14,390 nucleotides of DNA from JBECKR01 sp040235415 (GCA_040235415.1 JBECKR010000399.1:1-14390), one strand, 5' to 3'; shown: positions 6,539 through 13,657, numbered from the stretch's first letter. Notes: generated by a model not told the origin, from the letters alone. Numbers and translations: made by a program.

Positions 6539-8754
6539 GCACTCCCCGCGACATCGTCCGCGGGATCGCGGACGCCGCGAGGGCGGCGGGTCGTTCCGCG
6601 CTCCTCGAGGACGAAGGCTACCGCGTCCTCGAGGCGTACGGTGTCGCCGTCCCGGCGTGCCGCGCCACGAGCGACGCGCGCGACGCCGCCCGGCTCGACA
6701 TGTCCGCCTTCTCAGGGGATCGCGTCGTCGTCAAGGTCGCCTCGCCCGAGATCGCGCACAAGAGCGACGTCGGCGGCGTCGCGATCGTGCCGCGGGACGC
6801 CGAGGCGGTGGCGCGGGCCGTCGCACGAATGGAGCGTGCGTTCCGGGACCGGCGCGTCGAGCGCTACCTCGTTACCGAGTACGTCGACCACGGCGCGGCG
6901 ATCGGGTCGGAGCTCCTCGTCGGGTTGCGTTTCACCGGCGATTTCGGCGCGGTGCTCACGCTCGGCGCCGGGGGCGTCTTCACGGAGGCGCTCGCCGGGA
7001 CGCCGGGAGGCGTCGCGATTCTGTCGGCCGCCGCGACGTCGGACGAGCGCGCCGTCGCGATCGCCCGCCGAACGCTCGTCGCCCGGATCGCCGAGGGACG
7101 CCTGCGCGGGCAGGCGGCGAGCGTCGCGCCGGAGGCGTTCGCCGCGCTCGTTGGCGCGATGACGGCGATCGGACGCGAGCTCCTGCCCGAGCCGCTGCGG
7201 GAGATCGAGATCAACCCGGTCGCGCTCGGCCCGCGCGGCGCGGTCGCGATCGACGTTCTCGCCCGAATCGGGGACGGCCCGATCGAGGTCGAGCCGCCGC
7301 GGCCGCTCGAGAAGATGGAGCGGCTCGTCCGACCGCGCTCGATCGCCGTCGCCGGCGTCTCGCGGCGGATCAACCCGGGCCGCATCATCCTGCGCAACAC
7401 GCTGCGCGAGGGTTTCGACCCCGCCCGGATCTGGGTCGTCAAGCCCGGCGTCGACCGCGTCGACGGCTGCGTCGCGGTCCCCGACGTCGAAGCGCTCCCC
7501 GAGCGGGTCGACCTCTTGGTCCTGAGCGTCGACGCGGAGCGGGCGGTCGACCTGATCGAGCGCGCGATCGCGTCGCGCAAGGCCGAGAGCCTGATCGTCA
7601 TCCCCGGCGGGCTCGAGGAGTCCGCCGGCGGGGCATCCCGAGCGGCGAGGGTGCGTGACGCGCTCCGCAGCGCGAGATCCGAGGCGTGGCGTGGACCGCT
7701 GCTCGTCGGCGGCAACTGCCTCGGCGTCCGCTCGAAGCCCGGGCGCTACGACACCCTGTTCATCCCGACGCACAAGCTGCCCTCGACCGACGGCCCCACG
7801 GCCGCGCTCGCGGTGATCTCGCAGAGCGGGGCGTTCGCCGTCGCTCAGGCGAGCCGGCTCGGCCGACTCAATCCGAGGATCCTGGCGACGATCGGCAACC
7901 AGAGCGACCTGACGCTCGGCGACTGGCTCGAGCACCTCCGCCGCGATCCGGAAATCCGCGTTTTCGCTTGCTACGTCGAGGGGTTCCGGCCGCTCGACGG
8001 TCTGCGGGTCCTCGAGGCGGCGCGAGCGATCGTCGATTCCGGCCGCACCGTCGTCCTGTACCGAGCGGGCCGGACCGCGGCCGGAGCGCTGGCCTCGGCC
8101 TCCCACACCGCGTCGATCGCGGGCGATTTCGAGGTCTGCCGGAGCCTGGCCGCCGAGGCGGGGGTGGTCGTGGCGGACGGTCTGGGGGAGTTCGAGGACC
8201 TGGTGCGGCTCCACGTCCTGCTCGGCGACCGGCCGCCCGCCGGGGCGCGCGTCGGCGCGATCACGAACGCCGGCTTCGAGTGCGTCGCCATCGCCGACCG
8301 CCTCGGCGCGCTGCGACTCGCGGACCTGTCCGCGGACACCGTCGCGCGGCTCGAAGCGCTGTTCCGCGAGGCGCGGCTGGGAGAGATCGTGTCCGTCCGG
8401 AATCCGGCCGACGTGACCCCGATGCTCGACGACGCGGGCTACGAGGCGGCCGTGCGTGCGATCCTCGACGACCCCGCGGTCGACGTCGGCGTCGTCGGGT
8501 GCGTGCCGTTGACCGGCCGCCTGTCCACCCTGCCGCCCGGTCCCGGGCACGGAGAGGACCTCGCGCGCGACGATGCGGTCGGACCCCGGCTCGTCCGGAT
8601 CCGCCGCGAATCGACGAAGCCGTGGGTCGCGGTCGTCGACGCCGGACGGGATTACGACCCGCTCGCCGGTTTCCTGGAAGACGGCGGGATCCCCACCTTC
8701 CGTTCCGCGGACGTCGCGCTCCGGAGACTGGAGCGCTGGGTGCTCAGGAAGTAG
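6535..8754 (+). CDS. ADP-forming acyl-CoA (acetyl-CoA type) synthetase, single chain, ATP-grasp half first
   Basis: This 739-residue protein belongs to the NDP-forming acyl-CoA synthetase superfamily, which interconverts acyl-CoA + ADP + phosphate with acid + CoA + ATP. Residues 1 to about 245 are the ATP-grasp (beta) half, with 'SPEIAHKSDVGGV' (70-82, His75), a conserved histidine of the family, and 'EIEINPVAL' (223-231). Residues about 257-360 are the CoA-binding Rossmann domain, starting 'PRSIAVAGVSRR'. Residues about 385-700 are the ligase (alpha) part, with 'GGNCLGV' (392-398), 'ISQSGAFAVAQASRLG' (428-443) and 'ASASHTASIAG' (520-530), whose His524 is the expected phosphohistidine. In most bacterial fusions I know, the CoA-binding half comes first, so the order here is reversed. 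The acid (acetate, branched-chain, aryl or a dicarboxylate half) cannot be read. The GTG at 6535 overlaps the asparaginase stop. The frame stays open far upstream only because it shadows other genes. Confidence 0.9.
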   Translation: MSTPRDIVRGIADAARAAGRSALLEDEGYRVLEAYGVAVPACRATSDARDAARLDMSAFSGDRVVVKVASPEIAHKSDVGGVAIVPRDAEAVARAVARMERAFRDRRVERYLVTEYVDHGAAIGSELLVGLRFTGDFGAVLTLGAGGVFTEALAGTPGGVAILSAAATSDERAVAIARRTLVARIAEGRLRGQAASVAPEAFAALVGAMTAIGRELLPEPLREIEINPVALGPRGAVAIDVLARIGDGPIEVEPPRPLEKMERLVRPRSIAVAGVSRRINPGRIILRNTLREGFDPARIWVVKPGVDRVDGCVAVPDVEALPERVDLLVLSVDAERAVDLIERAIASRKAESLIVIPGGLEESAGGASRAARVRDALRSARSEAWRGPLLVGGNCLGVRSKPGRYDTLFIPTHKLPSTDGPTAALAVISQSGAFAVAQASRLGRLNPRILATIGNQSDLTLGDWLEHLRRDPEIRVFACYVEGFRPLDGLRVLEAARAIVDSGRTVVLYRAGRTAAGALASASHTASIAGDFEVCRSLAAEAGVVVADGLGEFEDLVRLHVLLGDRPPAGARVGAITNAGFECVAIADRLGALRLADLSADTVARLEALFREARLGEIVSVRNPADVTPMLDDAGYEAAVRAILDDPAVDVGVVGCVPLTGRLSTLPPGPGHGEDLARDDAVGPRLVRIRRESTKPWVAVVDAGRDYDPLAGFLEDGGIPTFRSADVALRRLERWVLRK

Positions 8755-8792
8755 GGGACAGGCACCGGATCCCGGATTCGGTGCCTGTCCCC
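8754..8792. terminator. Long hairpin between convergent genes (GGGGACAGGCACCG stem)
   Basis: The arms at 8754-8767 and 8779-8792 are a perfect 14-base inverted repeat. Inward, one G-T wobble and three more pairs extend it to 18 pairs around a 3-base loop at 8772-8774. The left arm begins with the last G of the synthetase TAG stop, and the right arm ends 7 bases before the ahcY stop. The position suits a two-way transcription end. There is no T-run on either side, so classical intrinsic termination is not assured. It may instead be a REP-like palindrome that also protects mRNA ends. Confidence 0.7.
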
Positions 8793-8799
8793 GTGTTCG

Positions 8800-10320
8800 C
8801 TAGTAGCGATAGTGGTCCGGCTTGAACGGCCCCGCGGGGGCGATCCCGAGGTAGTCCGCCTGCGCGGGAGTCAGGCGGGTGAGCTTCACGCCGAGCTGCT
8901 CGAGGTGCAGCCTCGCGACCTCCTCGTCGAGGTGCTTCGGCAGGACGTAGACCTCGTTGCGGTAGTTCTCGGAGTTCGTGGCGAGCTCGATCTGAGCCAT
9001 CACCTGGTTCGTGAACGACGCCGACATGACGAAGCTCGGATGGCCGGTGGCGCAGCCGAGGTTCAACAGGCGGCCCTCCGCCAGGACCAGGACGCCGTGC
9101 CCGTCCGGGAACGCCCATTCGTCGTACTGCGGCTTGATGTTGGTGCGACGGATCCCGGGGAACTTCTTGAGGCCCGCCATGTCGATCTCGTTGTCGAAGT
9201 GCCCGATGTTCCCGACGATCGCCTTGTCCTTCATCCGCCTCATGTGCTCGACGGTGATGACGTCGCGGTTACCGGTGGCGGTCACGAAGATGTCCGCGCT
9301 CTCGACGACGTCCTCGAGCGTCGCGACCTGGTAGCCCTCCATCGCGGCCTGCAGGGCGCAGATCGGATCGATCTCGGTGACGATCACGCGGCAGCCCTGT
9401 CCGCGCAGCGCCTGGGCGCATCCCTTTCCGACCTCGCCGAAGCCCAGCACGACCGCGACCTTTCCGCCGAGCATGACGTCGGTCGCGCGGGCCAAGCCGT
9501 CCGGCAGCGAGTGCCGGCAGCCGTAGATGTTGTCGAACTTGCTCTTCGTGACGGAGTCGTTGACGTTGATCGCCGGGAACGGCAGCGTGCCCTTCTTTTG
9601 CATCTGGTAGAGCCGGTTGACGCCGGTCGTGGTCTCCTCCGAGACCCCGCGGATCGCGGTCACGATCTTCGTGAACCGACCGGGGTTGCGCTGCTGCTCG
9701 ACGCGCAGGAGATCGAGGATGACGCCCCACTCCTCGGGCTCGTTGTCGGGGTCGAACGCCGGCACCGCGCCGGCCTTCTCGAACTCCGCGCCGCGAACGA
9801 CCAGGAGCGTGGCATCACCGCCGTCGTCCACGATCAGGTCGGGTCCGGCCCCGTCGGGCCACATCAGCGCCTCGTTCGTGCACCACCAGTACTCCTCGAG
9901 CGTCTCCCCCTTCCAGGCGTAGACCGGCGTGCCCCGGGGGGATTCCGGTGTGCCGCCGGTCTCCGTGCGGCCGACGACGACCGCCGCCGCCGCGGGGTCC
10001 TGCGTCGAGAAGATGTTGCAGGAGACCCACCGCACATCGGCTCCGAGCGCGGCCAAGGTCTCGATCAGGACGGCCGTCTGCACGGTCATGTGCAGCGATC
10101 CCATGATCCTCTTCCCGGCGAGCGGCCGGATCTCGCGGTAGCGCGCACGCAGGGCCATGAGCCCGGGCATCTCGTGCTCGGCGAGACGGATCTCCTTTCG
10201 GCCGAGCTCGGCGAGAGCGAGATCGCGGACTTTGAACGGCTCGCGGGCCCCCCGGGGGGGGGCGGGCGCCGGGGGGGCCGCTTCGAAGGGGTGGACCGTT
10301 CCTCCGGTCACCGTGGTCAT
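8800..10320 (-). CDS. ahcY: Adenosylhomocysteinase (S-adenosyl-L-homocysteine hydrolase)
   Basis: This 506-residue enzyme reversibly splits S-adenosylhomocysteine into adenosine and homocysteine, using bound NAD, and so relieves product inhibition of methyltransferases. Landmarks are 'GSLHMTVQTAVLIETL' (74-89), 'SCNIFSTQDPAAAA' (100-113), 'INVNDSVTKSKFDNIYGCR' (251-269), the NAD loop GFGEVGKG (293-300), 'NIGHFDNEID' (371-380), 'GHPSFVMSASFTNQ' (426-439) and the C-terminal KPDHYRY (500-506), which supplies the conserved Lys and Tyr to the neighbouring subunit. The ~40-residue insert at about 150-225 marks the long bacterial form. The first ~28 residues are a Pro/Ala/Gly-rich extension not typical of the family, coded by a stretch with 9-G and 7-G runs. 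The ATG at 10320 overlaps the regulator's stop (ATGA) and follows GAGGAGGAG. It probably forms an operon with the upstream ArsR-methyltransferase gene. Confidence 0.97.
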   Translation of the reverse strand: MTTVTGGTVHPFEAAPPAPAPPRGAREPFKVRDLALAELGRKEIRLAEHEMPGLMALRARYREIRPLAGKRIMGSLHMTVQTAVLIETLAALGADVRWVSCNIFSTQDPAAAAVVVGRTETGGTPESPRGTPVYAWKGETLEEYWWCTNEALMWPDGAGPDLIVDDGGDATLLVVRGAEFEKAGAVPAFDPDNEPEEWGVILDLLRVEQQRNPGRFTKIVTAIRGVSEETTTGVNRLYQMQKKGTLPFPAINVNDSVTKSKFDNIYGCRHSLPDGLARATDVMLGGKVAVVLGFGEVGKGCAQALRGQGCRVIVTEIDPICALQAAMEGYQVATLEDVVESADIFVTATGNRDVITVEHMRRMKDKAIVGNIGHFDNEIDMAGLKKFPGIRRTNIKPQYDEWAFPDGHGVLVLAEGRLLNLGCATGHPSFVMSASFTNQVMAQIELATNSENYRNEVYVLPKHLDEEVARLHLEQLGVKLTRLTPAQADYLGIAPAGPFKPDHYRY

Positions 10321-11321
10321 CGTGCTCCTCCTCGAGCGGCGCGCGCGGCGCCGCCGGACGATCGGGAACGAGCCGTCGAACGGCGCGCGGCGGCGACGAA
10401 CAGGCCCGGTCCCTTGGCGCGAGGGTCGACCGGCAGGCGCCGGATGCGCGGCCGCTCGAATCCCGCCGCGCCGAGCATGCCGGCGATGGCATCCTCGGCG
10501 AATCCCATCCAGACGTGCCCCATGCGCTCGACGTACTCCTGCCGGTCGTGGGGCGGCATGTCGACGATCAGGAGCTTGCCTCCCGCGCGGAGGACGCGCG
10601 CCGCCTCGTCGAGGACCCGCGACGGCTCCGGGACGTGGTGCAGCACCAGCACGAGCGTGGCGGCGTCGACCGCGGCGTCCTCGATCGGGAGCGCCTCGAG
10701 GCCGCCCGCGCGCAGGTCCACCCCGGCGAACCCCGTGAGGCGCCGGCGGGCGGCCGCGAGCATGGCGTCCGAGCCGTCGACCGCGATCACGCGGCGGACG
10801 AACGGGGCGAGCGCCTCGGCCACCCGTCCGGTGCCGCACCCGAGATCGGCGACCTCCCAGGACTCGTCGAGCATGGCGGGCAGGGCGTGCAGAAAGAAGC
10901 CGTCGCCGAACGCCTCGTCGCGAAGCCGGTCCCACTGCTCCGCGGCGCCGTCGAAGAAGCTCTGCGAGCGCGACCGACGGCGCTCGACGACCTCCGTCGC
11001 GCGCGCGCGGTCCCGCGCCGCCTCCGGCGTTCCGGCGATCGCGTCGCGCAGCAGCAGCCAAAGCCGCCGGTCCGCGGCCTCCAGACGGTCGGGGTCGAAT
11101 CGGTAGAACCGACTCGTGCCCTCCGGGCGCGACGCCAGCCAGCCCTCGTCGGCGAGCGTCTTGAGATGCCGGCTGACCGTGGATTGCGGCATCCCGAGAA
11201 CCTCGCACAGCTCGGATACCGCGAGCTCGCGCCGCTCGACGGCGACCAGAACGCGCCCGCGCGCCGGGTCGGCGAGGGCCGAAAAGCGTCCGAAGATCTC
11301 GGGTTGCGTCGCTCGACTCAC
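10317..11321 (-). CDS. ArsR-family HTH regulator fused to a SAM-dependent methyltransferase domain
   Basis: The 334-residue protein has two clear parts. Residues about 8-75 are an ArsR-type winged helix: 'FSALADPARGRVLVAV' leads into the helix-turn-helix 'SELCEVLGMPQSTVSRHLKTL' region (about 36-57) and the wing (62-75). Residues about 120-310 are a class I methyltransferase: motif I 'VADLGCGTGR' (157-166), acidic 'VIAVDGSDAML' (178-188), 'LVLVLHHVPEP' (223-233) and 'VLRAGGKLLIVD' (243-254). No metal-binding cysteine set of classical ArsR proteins is seen, since the HTH has only one cysteine. Placement directly before ahcY, with ATGA overlap, suggests the domain senses SAM or SAH as in SahR-type regulators. 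True methyl transfer is the alternative. The last ~25 residues are low-complexity Arg/Ala/Gly/Ser. The GTG at 11321 is the only start downstream of a good promoter and has no strong ribosome site. Confidence 0.9.
   Translation of the reverse strand: MSRATQPEIFGRFSALADPARGRVLVAVERRELAVSELCEVLGMPQSTVSRHLKTLADEGWLASRPEGTSRFYRFDPDRLEAADRRLWLLLRDAIAGTPEAARDRARATEVVERRRSRSQSFFDGAAEQWDRLRDEAFGDGFFLHALPAMLDESWEVADLGCGTGRVAEALAPFVRRVIAVDGSDAMLAAARRRLTGFAGVDLRAGGLEALPIEDAAVDAATLVLVLHHVPEPSRVLDEAARVLRAGGKLLIVDMPPHDRQEYVERMGHVWMGFAEDAIAGMLGAAGFERPRIRRLPVDPRAKGPGLFVAAARRSTARSRSSGGAARAARGGAR
10325..10333 (-). promoter_or_regulatory. Strong ribosome binding site GAGGAGGAG of ahcY
   Basis: On the minus strand GAGGAGGAG ends 4 bases before the ahcY ATG, inside the last codons of the regulator gene. 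It fixes the start at 10320 and suggests that ahcY can be translated at a higher rate than the upstream gene. Confidence 0.8.
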
Positions 11322-11336
11322 GATCGATCCATCCGA

Positions 11337-11348
11337 ATATCCGGATAT
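11337..11348. promoter_or_regulatory. Candidate operator: 12-base palindrome ATATCCGGATAT
   Basis: ATATCCGGATAT is perfectly self-complementary. It overlaps the downstream edge of the -10 hexamer and the predicted transcription start. A flanking imperfect copy of the half-site (ATCCGAATATCCGGAT, 11331-11346) extends the symmetry. ArsR-family proteins bind such sites as dimers and block polymerase, so this is the natural autoregulatory site for the HTH-methyltransferase gene. Binding is inferred only from position and symmetry. Confidence 0.5.
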
Positions 11349-11375
11349 AATGATCCTCGCGACGCCGCTTGTCAA
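11347..11375 (-). promoter_or_regulatory. Promoter of the regulator-ahcY operon (TTGACA, 17 bases, CATTAT)
   Basis: On the minus strand a perfect TTGACA -35 (11370-11375) is followed after exactly 17 bases by CATTAT (11347-11352; 4 of 6 matches to the -10 consensus). Transcription would begin near 11340, giving a leader of about 19 bases before the GTG at 11321. The -35 contains the TGA stop of the upstream YkgJ-type gene, so the promoter lies right at its 3' end. This is the best sigma-70-type promoter in the window. Confidence 0.7.
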
Positions 11376-11908
11376 GGGCCGCCGCCGGCACCTCGGAACA
11401 ACGCCCGGAGCGCGACCCGCCGTGGGCGGCCGCCGGCGCGGGCGCGCTCGGCGGCGGCCAGACGCGCCTCGAACGGGCCGAGCGTGAAGCACGCCGCCGC
11501 CGGCAGGACGTCGACCGGCACGCCGCGATCGTTGAGAGGACAGACGTCGCGGTACTCGACCGGGTCGCTCGGCGTTCCGTCCTCCCGCTCCGTCTCGACC
11601 CAGCGCAGTGGCAGACCCTGCGTCCGGCAGACGTACGGGCGGTCCTCGTAGATGCGGCACGCCCCCTCGTCGTCGAGGAACGCGCACGCGCCCGGGGGGT
11701 GCGGCACCCCGGCCTCGAGGAGTCCGGCGTGGCGCGCGCGGATGCGGTCGGCCTCGAGGTCGAACACCGTGATGCCGTCGACGCAGCACGCGCGGCAGCC
11801 GCGTCGGCAGCTCAGGCGCTCTCCGTGCAGGCGGACGAGCGGGCGCACCGCCGCGTCGACATCGTCGTGGATGCGGAGCAGCGCCCTCGCCGGAGGTGCG
11901 TCCACCAC
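11372..11908 (-). CDS. YkgJ-type cysteine cluster protein (putative Zn/Fe-binding)
   Basis: The 178-residue protein carries the cysteine pattern of the YkgJ / CxxCxxCC family. An N-terminal 'CRRGCRACC' (34-42) is followed by a helix beginning 'DGITVFDLEADRI', then 'GACAFLDDEGACRIYEDRPYVCR' split over 73-95 and further cysteines at 123 and 140. The phrase 'C.iYe.RP..CR' is characteristic. Family members are thought to chelate zinc or an iron-sulfur cluster, but their reaction is mostly unknown. The GTG at 11908 is chosen because GAGG lies 6 bases upstream, overlapping the stop of the ATP sulfurylase/APS kinase gene. A second in-frame GTG at 11905 is possible. Eight bases separate it from that gene, so the two are probably one transcript. 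The last ~20 residues are low-complexity Arg/Ala/Gly. The stop codon lies within the -35 element of the next operon. Confidence 0.85.
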   Translation of the reverse strand: MVDAPPARALLRIHDDVDAAVRPLVRLHGERLSCRRGCRACCVDGITVFDLEADRIRARHAGLLEAGVPHPPGACAFLDDEGACRIYEDRPYVCRTQGLPLRWVETEREDGTPSDPVEYRDVCPLNDRGVPVDVLPAAACFTLGPFEARLAAAERARAGGRPRRVALRALFRGAGGGP

Positions 11909-11916
11909 GTCGTGCC

Positions 11917-13644
11917 TCAGCTTCGCAGCGCTCCGACGAACCCCTCGCGCTCGAGGTGCAGCAGGATCTCCTGCGCCGCCTCCTCCGGGCTCAGCGACGA
12001 GGTGTCGATCCGGACGTCGGCGTCGCGCGGCGCCTCGTACGGGTCCGAGATCCCGGTGAACTCCTTGATGATCCCGGCGCGAGCCTTGGCGTACAGCCCC
12101 TTGCGGTCGCGCTCTTCGCAGACCTCGATCGGCGTCGCGACGTGCACCAGGATGAACCCGCCGAGCGGCGCGATCATCTCGCGAACCTCGCGGCGCACGC
12201 TCTCGTAGGGCGCGATCGGCGCGCAGATCGCGATGCCGCCGTTCTTCGTGATCTCGGAGGCGACGAACCCGATCCGTCGGATGTTGATGTCGCGGTGCTC
12301 CTTCGAGAATCCGAGCTCGGACGACAGGTTCTTCCGGACGATGTCGCCGTCGAGGAGCGTCACCGGACGGCCCCCCATCTCGAGGAACTTCACCATGAGG
12401 GCGTTCGCGATGGTCGACTTTCCGGCCCCCGAAAGGCCGGTGAAGAACACCGTGAAGCCTTGGCGGTGGCGCGGTGGGTGGCGTCGCTGAAGCTCCGTCG
12501 CGACCTCCGGATACGTGAACCAGGCCGGAATCTCGCGCCCCTCGGCGAGCCGGGCCCGCAGCTCCGTCCCCGAGATCGACAGCGGCGTCTCCCCTTGGGG
12601 CACCTCGTCCACCGGGACGTAGGCATCGCGGTGCTCGAGGTAGACCATCATCTTGAACGGCACCATGGAGACGCCGAGCTCCTCCTGGTGGCGACTCAGC
12701 AGCTCCTGTGCGTCGTAGGGACCGTAGAACGGCTTGCCGTCGGCGTCCGCGCCGGGTCCGGCATGATCCCGCCCGACGATGAAGTGGCTGCAACCGTAGT
12801 TCTTGCGGATGATCGCGTGCCAAACCGCCTCTCGCGGCCCCGCCATCCGCATCGCGAGCGGCAGGAGCGCGAGCTTCACGGTGTGCTGCGGGTAGTTCCC
12901 GAGGATCCGCTGATAGCAACGCACCCGGGTGTAGTGATCGAGGTCGCCGGGCTTCGTCATGCCCACGACCGGATGGATCAGGAGGTTGGACTCGACCTCC
13001 TTGGCTGCGCGCAGCGTGAGCTCGGCGTGGGCGCGATGCATCGGGTTGCGGGTTTGGAAGGCGACCACCCGGCGCCACCCGCGAAGTGCGAGGTCCCTAC
13101 GGACCTCGGCCGGCGACTCGCGTAGCGTTCGGAAATCGTAGTGCGCCGGCATCTCGATCCCTTCGACGCTCCCGCCGAGGTACACGGGACCGGTCCGGTC
13201 GAGAAGGTGCGCGACGCCGGGATGGTCGCGGTCGGTCGTGCCGAACACGGCCGCAGCCTCCCTCTCGCGATCCGGACGCCAGATCTCCTCGACGTTCAGG
13301 ATGGCGAGCATGACGCCCTCGGGGTCGCGGAGGGCCAATCGATCCCCGACCTCGAGCCGCCCGGCGACCTCTTCGGAGACGTCCAGCGTCACCGGAACCG
13401 GCCACAGCGTTCCGTCCGTCAGACGCATCGCCGCGCAGACCGAATCGACGTCCTGCGAGCCCATGAAGCCGGTCAGGGGCGAGAAGCCGCCGTTCAAGAG
13501 CAGCTCGAGATCGCAGAGCTGACGCGGCGAAAGGTCGAGCGAGGGCCATTCACGGGAGGCGTCGCGCAAGGCCTGGCGACGCTCGTCGTCGACCATGAGG
13601 TCGACGAGCTTCCCGCCGTGAGGAGGGATCAACGAGCTGGTCAC
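11917..13644 (-). CDS. Bifunctional sulfate adenylyltransferase / adenylylsulfate kinase
   Basis: This 575-residue fusion activates sulfate in two steps: ATP + sulfate to APS, then APS + ATP to PAPS. Residues about 1-390 are ATP sulfurylase with 'QTRNPMHRAH' (197-206), the HxxH-type nucleotide motif, 'GRDHAGPG' (291-298) and 'SISGTELR' (356-363). Residues about 396-575 are APS kinase with an intact P-loop GLSGAGKS (403-410), 'DGDIVRKNL' (432-440), 'CAPIAPYESVRREVR' (474-488), 'GLYAKARAG' (516-524) and 'FTGISDPYEAP' (529-539). The Ser found in the 'FISP' motif of E. coli-type APS kinases is Ala here. The intact P-loop means the kinase half is likely active, unlike the degenerate regulatory domain of fungal ATP sulfurylases. 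No sulfite or PAPS reductase is nearby, so assimilation and sulfation donors are both possible. The GTG at 13644 follows AAGGAG by 7 bases. Confidence 0.95.
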   Translation of the reverse strand: MTSSLIPPHGGKLVDLMVDDERRQALRDASREWPSLDLSPRQLCDLELLLNGGFSPLTGFMGSQDVDSVCAAMRLTDGTLWPVPVTLDVSEEVAGRLEVGDRLALRDPEGVMLAILNVEEIWRPDREREAAAVFGTTDRDHPGVAHLLDRTGPVYLGGSVEGIEMPAHYDFRTLRESPAEVRRDLALRGWRRVVAFQTRNPMHRAHAELTLRAAKEVESNLLIHPVVGMTKPGDLDHYTRVRCYQRILGNYPQHTVKLALLPLAMRMAGPREAVWHAIIRKNYGCSHFIVGRDHAGPGADADGKPFYGPYDAQELLSRHQEELGVSMVPFKMMVYLEHRDAYVPVDEVPQGETPLSISGTELRARLAEGREIPAWFTYPEVATELQRRHPPRHRQGFTVFFTGLSGAGKSTIANALMVKFLEMGGRPVTLLDGDIVRKNLSSELGFSKEHRDINIRRIGFVASEITKNGGIAICAPIAPYESVRREVREMIAPLGGFILVHVATPIEVCEERDRKGLYAKARAGIIKEFTGISDPYEAPRDADVRIDTSSLSPEEAAQEILLHLEREGFVGALRS

Positions 13645-13651
13645 GGTCGTG

Positions 13652-13657
13652 CTCCTT
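13652..13657 (-). promoter_or_regulatory. Ribosome binding site AAGGAG of the ATP sulfurylase/APS kinase gene
   Basis: On the minus strand AAGGAG lies 7 bases before the GTG at 13644. It decides this start against the open frame that continues upstream for another 126 codons but shadows the neighbouring gene. Confidence 0.8.

Noticed and set aside
6712..8550. 612-codon antisense frame inside the synthetase gene
   Set aside because: High GC leaves antisense frames open by chance. The composition (Arg, Asp, Glu, Pro) is typical of shadows and no start context is present.
11322..11371. SAH riboswitch before the regulator-ahcY operon
   Set aside because: The predicted leader is only about 19 bases and ahcY itself has no leader because it overlaps the regulator gene. 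There is no room for a structured aptamer.
10321..11391. Open frame extending AhcY upstream to about 11391
   Set aside because: It is an out-of-frame shadow of the ArsR-methyltransferase gene, with arginine-rich low-complexity sequence. The ATG at 10320 has a strong ribosome site and an ATGA overlap.
11909..13078. Long frame upstream of the YkgJ-type gene
   Set aside because: It shadows the ATP sulfurylase/APS kinase gene, which has full motif support in the other frame.
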